A DNA stretch of 64,000 nucleotides. Origin: Paracoccus isoporae (lineage in GTDB: Bacteria; Pseudomonadota; Alphaproteobacteria; Rhodobacterales; Rhodobacteraceae). Below the pieces are notes generated by a model. It was not told where the DNA came from and ran no database searches. It saw only the letters and a program-made list of their open reading frames with translations. The stretch covers positions 372,001 to 436,000 of the forward strand of contig NZ_FNAH01000002.1 of NCBI RefSeq assembly GCF_900101865.1, written 5' to 3'. This document shows positions 1 through 8,045 of this stretch, one piece after another. Each line of letters opens with the position of its first letter. The first letter of the stretch is position 1. The position numbers and the translations under genes are program-made.

Positions 1-1348
1 GCGCAACTGGGGCGCGTTCGAGATCTTCAATGTCTGGAACAACGACATCCAGAGCCTGTTCGGCTATACACTCGCCGCGTCGCTGTTTCTCAGCTACGGG
101 CTGAATGGCTGGCTGACCTTCGCCGCGATCGTGCTGGCCGGGTTGCTCATCATGTGGCTGGTCAACCTGTCGGGCCACCCGTCGGTGAAACACGGCATCC
201 CCTATGCGGTGCTGGCGCGGTCGGCCATGGGGGTGCGCGGCGCGCGATTTCCGGCCCTGGTGCGCGGGATTGTCGCGATCTTCTGGTACGGGGTGCAGAC
301 CTATTTCGCCTCCACCGCCGTGGCGCTCGCCATTTATGCGCTGACCGGGATCGCGCGGGGCGATGGCGGTTTCCTGGGGCTGAGCGGGGTGGACTGGGTG
401 GCCTATATCATCGTCGCCGGGTTTCAGATCGGGCTGTTCCTGATGGGCATCGACTGGGTCGGGAAATTCCTGAACTGGGCCGGGCCATTTGTTTATGTGG
501 TGATGATCACGCTTGCGCTGATGATCTGGTGGCAGGCCGGTAACGGCATCTTTGGCGAGATCGGGGTGATCTTCCAGGGCGGCGACAGCGAACGCAGCTC
601 GGTTGCCGGGTTCATCGCCGTGGTCGGCACGATGGTGGCCTATTTCGCCGCGGTCATCATCAATTTCGGCGATTTCTCGCGCTTCGTGAAAACCGAGGCG
701 GCGATGAAGCGCGGGAATTTCTGGGGGCTGCCGGTGTCGATGGCGTTCTTTTCCTTCATCGCCCTGTTCATCACCGCGGGAGCGGTGGTGCTGTTCGGCG
801 AACGGCTGGCCGATCCGACGGAGATCGTCGCACGTGTGGACAATCTTGCGCTCACGCTGATCGCCTCGGTGACGTTCTTCGCGGCGACCGTCGGCATCAA
901 CCTTGTCGCAAACTTCATCCCCGCGGCCTATGACATCGCCAATATGAGCCCGGCGAAGATCAGCGCGCGCACCGGCGGGCTGATCACCGCCGCCATCGCC
1001 TTCGTGATCGGCGCGCTTTGGGTATCGCTGATTTCGCAGATCGGGATTGCGGGCTTTGTCGATACGCTGGGGGCCATCCTGGCGCCGCTCTACGGGATCC
1101 TGGTGGCCGATTACTACATCGTGCAGAAGCGGGATCTCGCGGTCGCGGATCTGTTCAGCATGCGGTCGGACGGGCGCTACCACTACGACCAGGGCTGGAA
1201 CCGCCGCGCCTTGCTGGCGGTCGGGATCGCGGCGCTGTTCTCCATCGGGACGGTCTGGCTGCCCGCGCTTCAGGCGCTGTCGGGCTTTGGCTGGCTGATC
1301 GGCGCGGTGCTGGGCGGTGTGCTGTATATCGGCCTGAACCGCCGCTAG
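1..1348 (+). CDS. NCS1-family nucleobase:cation symporter, 5' end missing
   Basis: Integral inner-membrane permease of the nucleobase:cation symporter-1 family (cytosine, uracil, allantoin, hydantoin or thiamine importers). About 448 codons are visible, read from base 2, and the reading frame is open at the left edge, so the true start lies outside. The first visible residues RNWGAFEIFNVWNNDIQSLF match the family signature near the first helices (W..F..FNVW..D..SL), and about ten further hydrophobic segments follow, ending in a short GLNRR tail. The substrate cannot be told from what is visible. A GTG at 131 is internal and should not be taken as the start. The gene converges on the L,D-transpeptidase gene, with a hairpin between them. 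Confidence 0.9.
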   Translation, partial: RNWGAFEIFNVWNNDIQSLFGYTLAASLFLSYGLNGWLTFAAIVLAGLLIMWLVNLSGHPSVKHGIPYAVLARSAMGVRGARFPALVRGIVAIFWYGVQTYFASTAVALAIYALTGIARGDGGFLGLSGVDWVAYIIVAGFQIGLFLMGIDWVGKFLNWAGPFVYVVMITLALMIWWQAGNGIFGEIGVIFQGGDSERSSVAGFIAVVGTMVAYFAAVIINFGDFSRFVKTEAAMKRGNFWGLPVSMAFFSFIALFITAGAVVLFGERLADPTEIVARVDNLALTLIASVTFFAATVGINLVANFIPAAYDIANMSPAKISARTGGLITAAIAFVIGALWVSLISQIGIAGFVDTLGAILAPLYGILVADYYIVQKRDLAVADLFSMRSDGRYHYDQGWNRRALLAVGIAALFSIGTVWLPALQALSGFGWLIGAVLGGVLYIGLNRR

Positions 1349-1374
1349 GCGGCCGCAAGCCGGATGAAAAAAGG

Positions 1375-1396
1375 CCCCCGGCATCGCTGCCGGGGG
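1375..1396 (-). terminator. Rho-independent terminator between convergent genes
   Basis: A 9-bp perfect stem (CCCCCGGCA / TGCCGGGGG) with a 4-nt loop. Read on the minus strand it is followed by a run of six T, so it best serves the L,D-transpeptidase gene. It may also stop transcription from the symporter gene. Confidence 0.8.
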
Positions 1397-1437
1397 TCTG
1401 TTCCTGCGGAAGCGGTCAGGCGCGCCACCTTCCCCGA

Positions 1438-1953
1438 TCAGGGATAGATCACCACCGGCGTGCCGTCCTGGACCATGGCGTAAATTTCCTCGATCTCGTC
1501 ATCGGTCACGGCGATGCAACCGGCCGTCCAGTCCCGCTTGGTGGCGACACGCCCCTCCGGCCCCTGGCCGTGGATGAAGATGTCACTGCCGACCGGCACC
1601 CCGGCGGCGAGCGCGCGGGCCTTGTCGGAGGCGTTGGGATAGTCGATTCCGACGGAGAGGTGATAGCGGCTGTTGGGGTTGCGGCGATCGACGTAATACA
1701 GCCCCTCGGGCGTCTTGCCGTCGCCCTCGTAGAGCTTGTTGCCCACCGGCGCGAAGCCGAGGCCGAAATTATACTGTTTCAACACCGTATTGCCGGAATA
1801 GAGCCGCATCAGGCGCTGCGACTTGAACAGGTCGACGCGGGTCACTTGCGGGCCGTCATAGGTCTTGAATTTCGATTCAGGTGCCGCACAGCCGGCAATC
1901 GCCAGAAGGCTGGCCCCGCCCAGCATCAGCCTGAGAAAATCGCGCCGCATCAT
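1438..1953 (-). CDS. L,D-transpeptidase (YkuD family), Tat-type lipoprotein
   Basis: Predicted envelope L,D-transpeptidase of 171 residues, which would cross-link peptidoglycan or anchor proteins to it. The N-terminus combines a twin-arginine motif (RRDFLRL, residues 3-9) with a lipobox (IAGC, Cys22), suggesting Tat export and lipidation. The YkuD domain follows, with the catalytic motif H128..G..DWTAGC146IAV carrying the Cys nucleophile. I chose ATG 1953 (or the next codon, 1950) because AGGGA lies just upstream and the signal peptide begins there. The longer reading to 2022 adds 23 basic residues with no signal character. The gene is divergent from the DUF3422 gene. Confidence 0.88.
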   Translation of the reverse strand: MMRRDFLRLMLGGASLLAIAGCAAPESKFKTYDGPQVTRVDLFKSQRLMRLYSGNTVLKQYNFGLGFAPVGNKLYEGDGKTPEGLYYVDRRNPNSRYHLSVGIDYPNASDKARALAAGVPVGSDIFIHGQGPEGRVATKRDWTAGCIAVTDDEIEEIYAMVQDGTPVVIYP

Positions 1954-2094
1954 CCGTCCCTTCGCGTCTGCCCGGTTTTCCGGCAACCTGCCGGAGCGGG
2001 GGCGGCGATGCAATGCTGCCACGCTTCACGTCAGCTTGAGCAGCGGCCTCAGAGCGTTGTTTTACCGCCATGTTCGGCTGGCTAGACTGCGCGC

Positions 2095-3378
2095 ATGGAC
2101 AGGAACCTGGATCACCCGCTGCGCACAACCCTGGTCAATGAGCTGCATGCCCGGCCGTCGCCGCGCATCAAGGCGCCATGCCATGCTGTCTATCTGGCCT
2201 TCAAGGATCCGGGCGAGGCCGCCGCCCGTGACCGGGACCTGGATGTCGCGCATCTTACCGGGCTGGCCGCGCGGCATGGCGGGCCGAAACCGGCGCGCGG
2301 GGACAGCCATTACTCGGCCACGCTCGGCCGCCACCATGTGGTCTGGGAAAGCCATACCGAGTTCGTCAGCTACACCGCGCTTGCCGAAGGGTTGCCGCCG
2401 CAGCCCTTCGATCCGGCGAGCGCGGCGATCTTTTCCACCGACTGGCAGCAAGGCGCGCCCGGCAAGCGCGTCACCGCGGCGATGGTGCGCATCGAGCCAT
2501 TGCCCGGTCATCTCTCGGAGATCGACACCAAGCTGGCGGACTGGTTCAGCCGCGACGGTCTGACCGCCTTCTGGGTGCTGGACCGCTCGGCGCTCGTCGC
2601 CTCGGATTTCCGCATCGATCCCGATGGCTGGATGCGGTTCGCCGTCTTCGTCCGGCCGGAGACCGGGGCAGGGCGGACCGGCCGGATCATCCAGCGGCTC
2701 TGCGAGATCGAGACCTATCGGGCCATGTCGATGCTGGGTCTGGGCCGGGCGCGCCTGCTTTCGGCGCGGCTCAACGGGCTGGAGCCGGAACTGGCCGCGA
2801 TGGTGGACGGGATGGAGAACGGCCCGGCCGAGGCCACGCTGCACCGCCTGTTATCGGTGTCCTCCCGGCTTGAGACGCTGGCCACGCAAAGCGCATTTCG
2901 TTTCGGCGCAACAAGGGCTTACGAGGCGATCGTGATGGATCGCGTGAACGCGCTGCGCGAGGAGCGCTATGGCGGCAAGCAGCTTCTGTCGGAGTTCATG
3001 ACGCGCCGCTACGACCCGGCGATGCGCACCGTCACCTCGACCCAGGCGCGGCTCAGCCAGATGCTGGAACGCACCGGCCGGGCCGGCGAGTTGCTGCGCA
3101 CCCGCGTGGAGGTGGATCGCAGCGCCCAGAACCAGCTTCTGCTGGAAAGCATGGACCGCCGGGCGGAGATGCAGTTGCGCCTGCAACACACGGTCGAAGG
3201 GCTGTCGGTCGTGGCGATCAGCTATTACGCGGTGGGTCTGCTGGGCTATCTTGCAGCGCCCCTGGCCGGGGCGGCCGGGATCGACAAGCCGGTGCTGATG
3301 GCGCTGGCAACACCGCTGGTGGTCGGGCTGGTCTGGATGGGGCTGCGGCGGCTGAAGGCGGCCATCCAAAAGTCGTGA
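2095..3378 (+). CDS. DUF3422 family membrane protein
   Basis: A 427-residue protein with the hallmark N-terminus of DUF3422 (HPLR..L..ELHARP) and the usual family length. The middle is soluble, with a helical, charge-rich stretch around residues 250-370. The C-terminus has two hydrophobic segments (about 375-395 and 400-418) that should anchor it in the inner membrane. The family is common in alpha- and betaproteobacteria and, to my knowledge, has no established biochemical function. It starts at the ATG just after the divergent promoter region shared with the L,D-transpeptidase. The following small lipoprotein gene begins 55 nt downstream. Confidence 0.85.
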   Translation: MDRNLDHPLRTTLVNELHARPSPRIKAPCHAVYLAFKDPGEAAARDRDLDVAHLTGLAARHGGPKPARGDSHYSATLGRHHVVWESHTEFVSYTALAEGLPPQPFDPASAAIFSTDWQQGAPGKRVTAAMVRIEPLPGHLSEIDTKLADWFSRDGLTAFWVLDRSALVASDFRIDPDGWMRFAVFVRPETGAGRTGRIIQRLCEIETYRAMSMLGLGRARLLSARLNGLEPELAAMVDGMENGPAEATLHRLLSVSSRLETLATQSAFRFGATRAYEAIVMDRVNALREERYGGKQLLSEFMTRRYDPAMRTVTSTQARLSQMLERTGRAGELLRTRVEVDRSAQNQLLLESMDRRAEMQLRLQHTVEGLSVVAISYYAVGLLGYLAAPLAGAAGIDKPVLMALATPLVVGLVWMGLRRLKAAIQKS

Positions 3379-3432
3379 CTGGACGCGCCGGGGCGGGGCG
3401 GCGATACAGGCGGATGGAAACGGAGTTTTGAC

Positions 3433-3507
3433 ATGAAGATCCTGATTGCCTTGGCTGCCATTCTGGCGCTGTCCGCCTGCAACGTGCCATTCGTGCCGCT
3501 GGTCTGA
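3433..3507 (+). CDS. Very small lipoprotein (24 residues)
   Basis: ATG 3433 to TGA 3505-3507 encodes MKILIALAAILALSACNVPF plus VPLV. It has a basic start, a hydrophobic core and a perfect lipobox LSAC, so the predicted mature product is a lipidated nonapeptide CNVPFVPLV. This is the pattern of entericidin-like or other orphan micro-lipoproteins. GGA occurs upstream but the ribosome-binding site is weak. It lies between the DUF3422 gene and the ArsC-like gene on the same strand, 4 nt before the latter's ATG. The function is unknown, and the call rests only on the signal sequence and placement. Confidence 0.6.
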   Translation: MKILIALAAILALSACNVPFVPLV

Positions 3508-3511
3508 CATC

Positions 3512-3856
3512 ATGGCCAAGTCATTGAAAATGTTCGGTCTCGATTATTGCTCGACGGTGCAGAAGGCGCGCGCCGCGCTTGAGGCTGCCGGTTGGGAAAT
3601 CGAGTTTCACGACGTGAAGCAACACACGCCCGACACCGCCCAATGGTCGCGGATGCTCGATACATTCGGTGAAAAGCTGGTCAACCGGGCCAGCCTGACC
3701 TGGCGCGGCATGTCGGAAGACGAGCGCAGCCAGCCGCCCGAGGAGATGCTTTCGGCCAAGCCCGCGCTGATGAAACGCCCCGCGATCATCGCGGGCGAGG
3801 ATCACTATCTGGGCTGGACCAAGAACGTCAAACGCGGGCTGGGCATCGAGGAGTGA
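3512..3856 (+). CDS. ArsC/Spx (YffB-like) family protein
   Basis: A 114-residue thioredoxin-fold protein of the ArsC/Spx/MgsR family, close to the YffB type. It has the N-terminal CxxxxKA element (LDYCSTVQKARAAL, single Cys near residue 13), the central LVNR..L.WRG region and the family signature LMKRPAI near residue 90, followed by YLGWTKN. YffB-type proteins are thought to be glutathione-dependent thiol reductases, and a true arsenate reductase role is not supported by context. ATG 3512 follows the stop of the micro-lipoprotein gene by 4 nt, so the two are probably translated from one message. The end is 4 nt from the convergent thioredoxin-like gene. Confidence 0.85.
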   Translation: MAKSLKMFGLDYCSTVQKARAALEAAGWEIEFHDVKQHTPDTAQWSRMLDTFGEKLVNRASLTWRGMSEDERSQPPEEMLSAKPALMKRPAIIAGEDHYLGWTKNVKRGLGIEE

Positions 3857-3860
3857 CGCC

Positions 3861-4415
3861 TCAGCTCTTCCACTTGATCGAGCAGCCCATGGAAGGGGTC
3901 TGGTCGCGCGGGCCTGTGCCGGTCCGCGCGATCTGGACCATCGCGTCGAACAGCTCGCGCTGCGCATCCGGCGGGCCGGCGCTGCGGCCCGATGCATCCA
4001 GCCGCCCGCGATACTGCAGCGCGCCATCCGCGTTATAGCCGAAGAAATCCGGGGTGCATTCGGCGCCATAGGCACGGGCCACCGACTGATCCTCGTCGTA
4101 AAGATAGGGGAAGGTGAAGCCGTGTTTCTGCGCTTCGGCCTTCATATGCTCCGGCGCGTCCTGCGGATAATCGGCCACGTCATTGGCAGAGATCGCGACG
4201 ACCCCGATTCCGTGATCGCGCTGCAATTCGGCCGCGTCGCGCACGATCCGGTCCATGACCGCCTGCACATAGGGGCAGTGATTGCAGATGAACATCACCA
4301 GCGTGCCATTCGCGCCGCGCAGGTCTTCCAGCCGGTGCGGTGTGCCATCGGGATCCGGCAGGGTGAAATCCGGCATCGCCGCGCCGAAATCGCAGATCGG
4401 AGGAGAAACCGCCAT
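3861..4415 (-). CDS. Thioredoxin-family / AhpC-TSA-like protein
   Basis: A 184-residue cytoplasmic protein with no signal peptide. The fold starts with the redoxin pattern (MPDFTLPDPDG, strand, helix), then FICNHCPYV with a CxxC pair (Cys44, Cys47), VVAISAND, and a late TPDFFGYNADGALQYRGR segment as in thioredoxin-like proteins of the peroxiredoxin clan. It probably acts as a disulfide oxidoreductase or thiol peroxidase, with partner unknown. The ATG at 4415 has a GAGG-type ribosome-binding site about 5 nt upstream. About 250 nt without a gene separate it from the divergent GT2 gene, including an AT-rich stretch around 4560-4590 that could hold promoters. Confidence 0.85.
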   Translation of the reverse strand: MAVSPPICDFGAAMPDFTLPDPDGTPHRLEDLRGANGTLVMFICNHCPYVQAVMDRIVRDAAELQRDHGIGVVAISANDVADYPQDAPEHMKAEAQKHGFTFPYLYDEDQSVARAYGAECTPDFFGYNADGALQYRGRLDASGRSAGPPDAQRELFDAMVQIARTGTGPRDQTPSMGCSIKWKS

Positions 4416-4665
4416 GTCAGCCTCATCTCGTTAGATGTGAAGGTCAGACCCATGCGGGCCGGCTTCTCCATAGCGCATCGGCACTGCATCCGATAGATCT
4501 GCGCGACCGGACGCCGTGCCACACGCAGATCGCGGCCATCGGACATCAGCACGTGAGTTACATAATACCGATTATTGAATATTTGGAAATCGCCCCGGCC
4601 CGCTGGAGAATGGTCAATCCGCCAGCGATCGGATAACCGTGACCACGAACCGACCCGGAGCCTTC

Positions 4666-6183
4666 ATGTCGCAACCCTGGCTGACCATCCTCGCCGTGCC
4701 CTCCATGGCTGTTGCGCCGCTGGCGCTGATGCAGAACCTGCACCGCAGCGGCGCGGAGATCGTGGTCGATCCGCTCTCCGGGCTGGCACAGGACCGCGCG
4801 GCCATCCTGACGCGGCTGCGCGGCCTGGCGGCGCAGGACAGCCTGCCAGAAGGATCGTCGGCGCGGATCGTCGTCCTGCCCGGCACGGCGGCGCTCGACC
4901 GCATCACGCTGCAGGACGCCGGGATGCAGCATGCGCGGATCATCCGCATGGACAGCGCCGATCCGACCCGCGCGGTGATCCGGGCGCTGCGCATCGAGGC
5001 GTGGATCCTCGACCGCCGCGCCAGGGATGCGCCGCATCCGCTGCCCATTCCCGCCGATGCCGGTTTCCGGATCACCACGGATGCGCAGCGGTTCAAGACC
5101 ATGCTGCAGGAGATCCAGATCGGCCGGGCGCTGCTGGCGGCGTTCCTTGGCGACGCGCCGTCCGGGTGGCTGCGCTTCGACGATGAAACCGTGCCGGATC
5201 CGGCGCTTCTGGCCGAACTCGGCCTGACCGATCCGGCCCCGCTGGCGCGTGAGCCGCTCTCCGATCTGGTCGCGGATGAGGATGCGCTGCGCAACCTGAT
5301 CCGGCGGTTTCGCGTGGACAGCCCCGATGTCGATCTGCCCGCCCTGCCCGCATTGCACAGCCGCAACCGGCCGGCCATGATGGCCTATGTCTGCGGCCGC
5401 AATATCAGTTCGTATCTACCTGTTATGACGGACTATCTTCGTGCGCAGGATGTGCCGCTGACCTATATCGACAACGGTTCGGATGACGGCTCGTCCGAGA
5501 TTGCGGCCGAGCTTGTCGGCCGCGGGATCACGGAGTTGCACCACCTGCCCTATGCGGGTGCGTTTTCGCTGCAGGCACAGCTTCAGGCCAAGCAGCGCCT
5601 GATGGAGGTGCACGCGCCCGAATGGGTGCTGCATATGGATGCCGACGAAATCCTGCAAAGCCGCCAGCCCGGACAGGGGTTGCACGATCTCGCTGCTCAC
5701 GCGAAGAAATCCGGATACAACGCTGTAAATTTTGATGAATTCGTGTTTCTGCCCCGGCCGGGAGAGGATTTCAGCGGGCGTGACTACCTGGCCGAGATGA
5801 CGCGGTATTATTTCCTGAATCCAATGCCCTACAGGCTGATCCGCATGTGGCGTCACGGGGTCGGCCTGTCCAATCTCGACAGCGCCGGGCATCGTCTGAC
5901 CGGGCCGCTGAAGCTGTCGCCTGTCTCGCATAATCTGCGCCACTACATCGCGCTGAGCGAAAGGGCCGCGCAACGGAAATATGTCGGGCGGAGCTTTTCC
6001 GCCGATGAGCTGGCACGGAACTGGCATCGCAACCGGGTCGGACTGGCGGCCGAAGACCTTGCCATGCCGGACGATTCAGCCCCGCAACTGAACCATTTGC
6101 CCGATCCCGCCTCGGCGGATCTGCGGCGCGACAATCCGGTCCATCAGCATTGGTGGACATGGCCGAAAACCACGGCGCGCTGA
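4666..6183 (+). CDS. GT2-like glycosyltransferase with an unusual N-terminal domain
   Basis: A 505-residue two-part protein. Residues about 245-480 form a GT-A glycosyltransferase domain of the Glyco_tranf_2_4 type: IDNGSDDGS at the nucleotide-binding site, HMDADEI as the DxD metal motif, then YR.IRMWRHG. Residues 1-230 are an additional domain I do not recognise with certainty. Its layout (ILAVPSM near the start, RLRIEAWILDRR in the middle, FLGDAPSGWLRFDDE then ELGL near residue 185) recalls a degenerate Stf0-type sulfotransferase without its P-loop. I prefer ATG 4666 because GGAG lies 6 nt upstream; a GTG at 4639 is possible. It stands alone, away from the exopolysaccharide locus. Confidence 0.75.
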   Translation: MSQPWLTILAVPSMAVAPLALMQNLHRSGAEIVVDPLSGLAQDRAAILTRLRGLAAQDSLPEGSSARIVVLPGTAALDRITLQDAGMQHARIIRMDSADPTRAVIRALRIEAWILDRRARDAPHPLPIPADAGFRITTDAQRFKTMLQEIQIGRALLAAFLGDAPSGWLRFDDETVPDPALLAELGLTDPAPLAREPLSDLVADEDALRNLIRRFRVDSPDVDLPALPALHSRNRPAMMAYVCGRNISSYLPVMTDYLRAQDVPLTYIDNGSDDGSSEIAAELVGRGITELHHLPYAGAFSLQAQLQAKQRLMEVHAPEWVLHMDADEILQSRQPGQGLHDLAAHAKKSGYNAVNFDEFVFLPRPGEDFSGRDYLAEMTRYYFLNPMPYRLIRMWRHGVGLSNLDSAGHRLTGPLKLSPVSHNLRHYIALSERAAQRKYVGRSFSADELARNWHRNRVGLAAEDLAMPDDSAPQLNHLPDPASADLRRDNPVHQHWWTWPKTTAR

Positions 6184-6294
6184 CCCCGGCGCCCGGCCTG
6201 CATGGTTCCTGCCGGCACGAAAACCCGGCGGTCACGCCCTTGCGAGCCGCTGCCCCTTCCCCTACATCTTTCCCGAAAGCCGAAGGATAGCTGC

Positions 6295-6537
6295 ATGGCC
6301 ATGGAAGCCCACGAAATCGAAGCCCTGATCCGCGCCGCCTTCCCCGATGCCACGATTTCGGTCACGGATCTGGCCGGGGATGGCAATCACTACGCCGCCG
6401 AGGTGATCGATGAATCCTTCCGGGGCCAGAACCGCGTCCAGCAGCAGCGCGCCGTCTATGCGGCGCTGAACGGGAAAATGGACGGGCCGGACGGTCAGCT
6501 TCACGCCTTGGCGCTGACCACCAAGGCCCCAGAATAA
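6295..6537 (+). CDS. BolA/IbaG family protein
   Basis: An 80-residue BolA-family protein (E.IE.LI..AFPDA.I.V.DL.GDGNHY.A.V....F.G..R..QQR.VY.AL), including the conserved loop His in GNHY and the C-terminal LHALALTT strand. These proteins bind a [2Fe-2S] cluster jointly with monothiol glutaredoxins and work in iron homeostasis and Fe-S trafficking. The grxD gene follows 10 nt downstream, which is the classic pairing and strongly supports the call. The start may be ATG 6295 or ATG 6301. No internal irregularity. Confidence 0.92.
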   Translation: MAMEAHEIEALIRAAFPDATISVTDLAGDGNHYAAEVIDESFRGQNRVQQQRAVYAALNGKMDGPDGQLHALALTTKAPE

Positions 6538-6547
6538 GGAACCAGCG

Positions 6548-6910
6548 ATGAGCGAAGCGCAGACCCAGATCCAGCAGGCCCTGGACGAAAACGATGTGGT
6601 GCTGTTCATGAAGGGCACAAAGGAAATGCCGCAATGCGGGTTTTCCAGCCGCGTGGCGGGCGTGCTCAACTACATGGGCGTGGCGTATCGCGACGTGAAC
6701 GTGCTGGCGGATGAGGCGGTGCGGCAGGGGATCAAGGATTTCTCCGACTGGCCGACCATCCCGCAGCTCTACGTGAAGGGCGAGTTTATCGGCGGTTGTG
6801 ACATTGTCACCGAGATGACCCTGTCGGGAGAGCTCGATCAGCTCTTCGATCAGAAGGACATCGACTACAACAAGGAAGCGGCGGACAAGATCCGTCAGGC
6901 AAACGCCTGA
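6548..6910 (+). CDS. grxD: Monothiol glutaredoxin, Grx4/GrxD type
   Basis: A 120-residue monothiol glutaredoxin with the signature MKGTK..PQCGFS (active Cys30), WPTIPQLYV and GGCDI. It binds a [2Fe-2S] cluster with glutathione and transfers it to acceptor proteins, working together with the BolA-type protein encoded 10 nt upstream. Full family length, with no extension. Transcription probably ends at the hairpin about 35 nt downstream. Confidence 0.95.
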   Translation: MSEAQTQIQQALDENDVVLFMKGTKEMPQCGFSSRVAGVLNYMGVAYRDVNVLADEAVRQGIKDFSDWPTIPQLYVKGEFIGGCDIVTEMTLSGELDQLFDQKDIDYNKEAADKIRQANA

Positions 6911-6943
6911 TATCGCGGTAATTTCCTGACCAACTCACGCCAC

Positions 6944-6976
6944 GAAAGCCCCGCCGCCGCGCGGGGCTTTCCTTTT
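6944..6976 (+). terminator. Rho-independent terminator after bolA-grxD
   Basis: An 11-bp perfect stem GAAAGCCCCGC / GCGGGGCTTTC with a 6-nt loop, followed by a short T-rich tail (CTTTT). It separates the Fe-S pair from the TRAP operon. Confidence 0.85.
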
Positions 6977-7034
6977 GACGCGGCGCGAAATCCTCCCTAA
7001 CCTGACGGCACAGAACATGTGGGAGGAACAATAA

Positions 7035-7991
7035 ATGAGCTTTCGCAACCGCATCGCCGCTGCCGCGGTCGGGCTGTCGGCCTTGGCCGCGCCGCTGGGT
7101 GCCGGCGCGGCCGAATTCGTCAATATCCTGACCGGCGGCACCTCGGGCGTCTACTACCCGATGGGCGTGGCGATCTCGAAGATCTATTCCGAGGCCATGC
7201 CGGATGCCCGCGTGCAGGTGCAGTCCACCAAGGCCTCGGTCGAGAACCTGAACCTGCTCCAGCAGGGCAATGGCGAGCTGGGCTTTTCGCTGGGCGACTC
7301 CGTCAAGCTGGCGGCGGAAGGCAATGCCGATGCCGGGTTCAGCGCACCGCTGGACAAGCTGCGCGGCATTGCCGCGATCTATCCCAACTATATCCAGATC
7401 GTCGCCAGCGAGGAATCCGGCATCACCACCCTGGCCGATCTGGCCGGGAAATCCGTCTCGGTCGGCGCGCCCAAATCCGGGACCGAGCTGAACGCCCGCG
7501 CCATCCTGGACGCCGCCGGGATGAGCTATGACGATCTGGGCAAGGTCGAATACCTGCCCTTCGCGGAATCGGTCGAGCTGATGAAGAACCGCCAGCTTGA
7601 CGCGACGCTGCAATCGGCCGGTCTCGGCGTGGCCTCGCTGAAGGATCTGTCCAGTTCCATCCCGATCACCGTCGTGTCGGTCCCGGCCGAGGTGTCGGAG
7701 GCGCTCGGCGATCCCTATGTCGCGGGTGAGATCCCGGCCGGCACCTATGAGGGACAGGACGAGGCGGTCTCCACTGTGGCGGTCATCAACTACCTGGTCA
7801 CCTCGGACGCGGTCAGCGATGACGACGCCTATGTCATGGCCAAGTCGATCTTCGACAATCTCGACGATCTGAAAGCGGCCCATGCCGCGGCCAACGCCAT
7901 CGACGTGCTGAACGCGCTTCAGGGGATGCCGATCCCGGTCCATCCCGGTGCGCAGCGCTATTACGATGAGGTCGGCGTCAGCGCCGAGTGA
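7035..7991 (+). CDS. TAXI-family TRAP transporter substrate-binding protein
   Basis: A 318-residue periplasmic binding protein with a cleaved signal peptide ending around GAGAAE. The TAXI signature is clear: FVNILTGGTSGVYYPMG, then STKASVENLN.L..G.GELGFS. TAXI-TRAP systems import dicarboxylates or glutamate-like solutes using an ion gradient; the substrate here is unknown. A strong ribosome-binding site (GGGAGGA) lies 6 nt before the ATG. It heads a three-gene operon with the fused TRAP permease and a DUF1850 protein, and a strong intercistronic hairpin follows it, which may set a higher level of this protein than of the permease. Confidence 0.93.
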   Translation: MSFRNRIAAAAVGLSALAAPLGAGAAEFVNILTGGTSGVYYPMGVAISKIYSEAMPDARVQVQSTKASVENLNLLQQGNGELGFSLGDSVKLAAEGNADAGFSAPLDKLRGIAAIYPNYIQIVASEESGITTLADLAGKSVSVGAPKSGTELNARAILDAAGMSYDDLGKVEYLPFAESVELMKNRQLDATLQSAGLGVASLKDLSSSIPITVVSVPAEVSEALGDPYVAGEIPAGTYEGQDEAVSTVAVINYLVTSDAVSDDDAYVMAKSIFDNLDDLKAAHAAANAIDVLNALQGMPIPVHPGAQRYYDEVGVSAE

Positions 7992-7998
7992 GCCACAC

Positions 7999-8024
7999 GG
8001 GCCGGGGCGCTCATGCCCCGGCCC
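7999..8024 (+). promoter_or_regulatory. Intercistronic hairpin between TAXI binding-protein and permease genes
   Basis: A perfect 10-bp GC stem (GGGCCGGGGC / GCCCCGGCCC) with a 6-nt loop, starting 8 nt after the stop codon and with no T-run. It is therefore more likely an mRNA-stabilising or attenuating element than a full terminator. Such hairpins often explain an excess of binding protein over permease in transport operons. Confidence 0.65.
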
Positions 8025-8045
8025 GCATGAACCGGAACGCCCGAC

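Noticed and set aside
3512..3856. Arsenate resistance gene arsC
   Set aside because: No arsR, arsB or acr3 nearby, and the sequence is of the YffB type.
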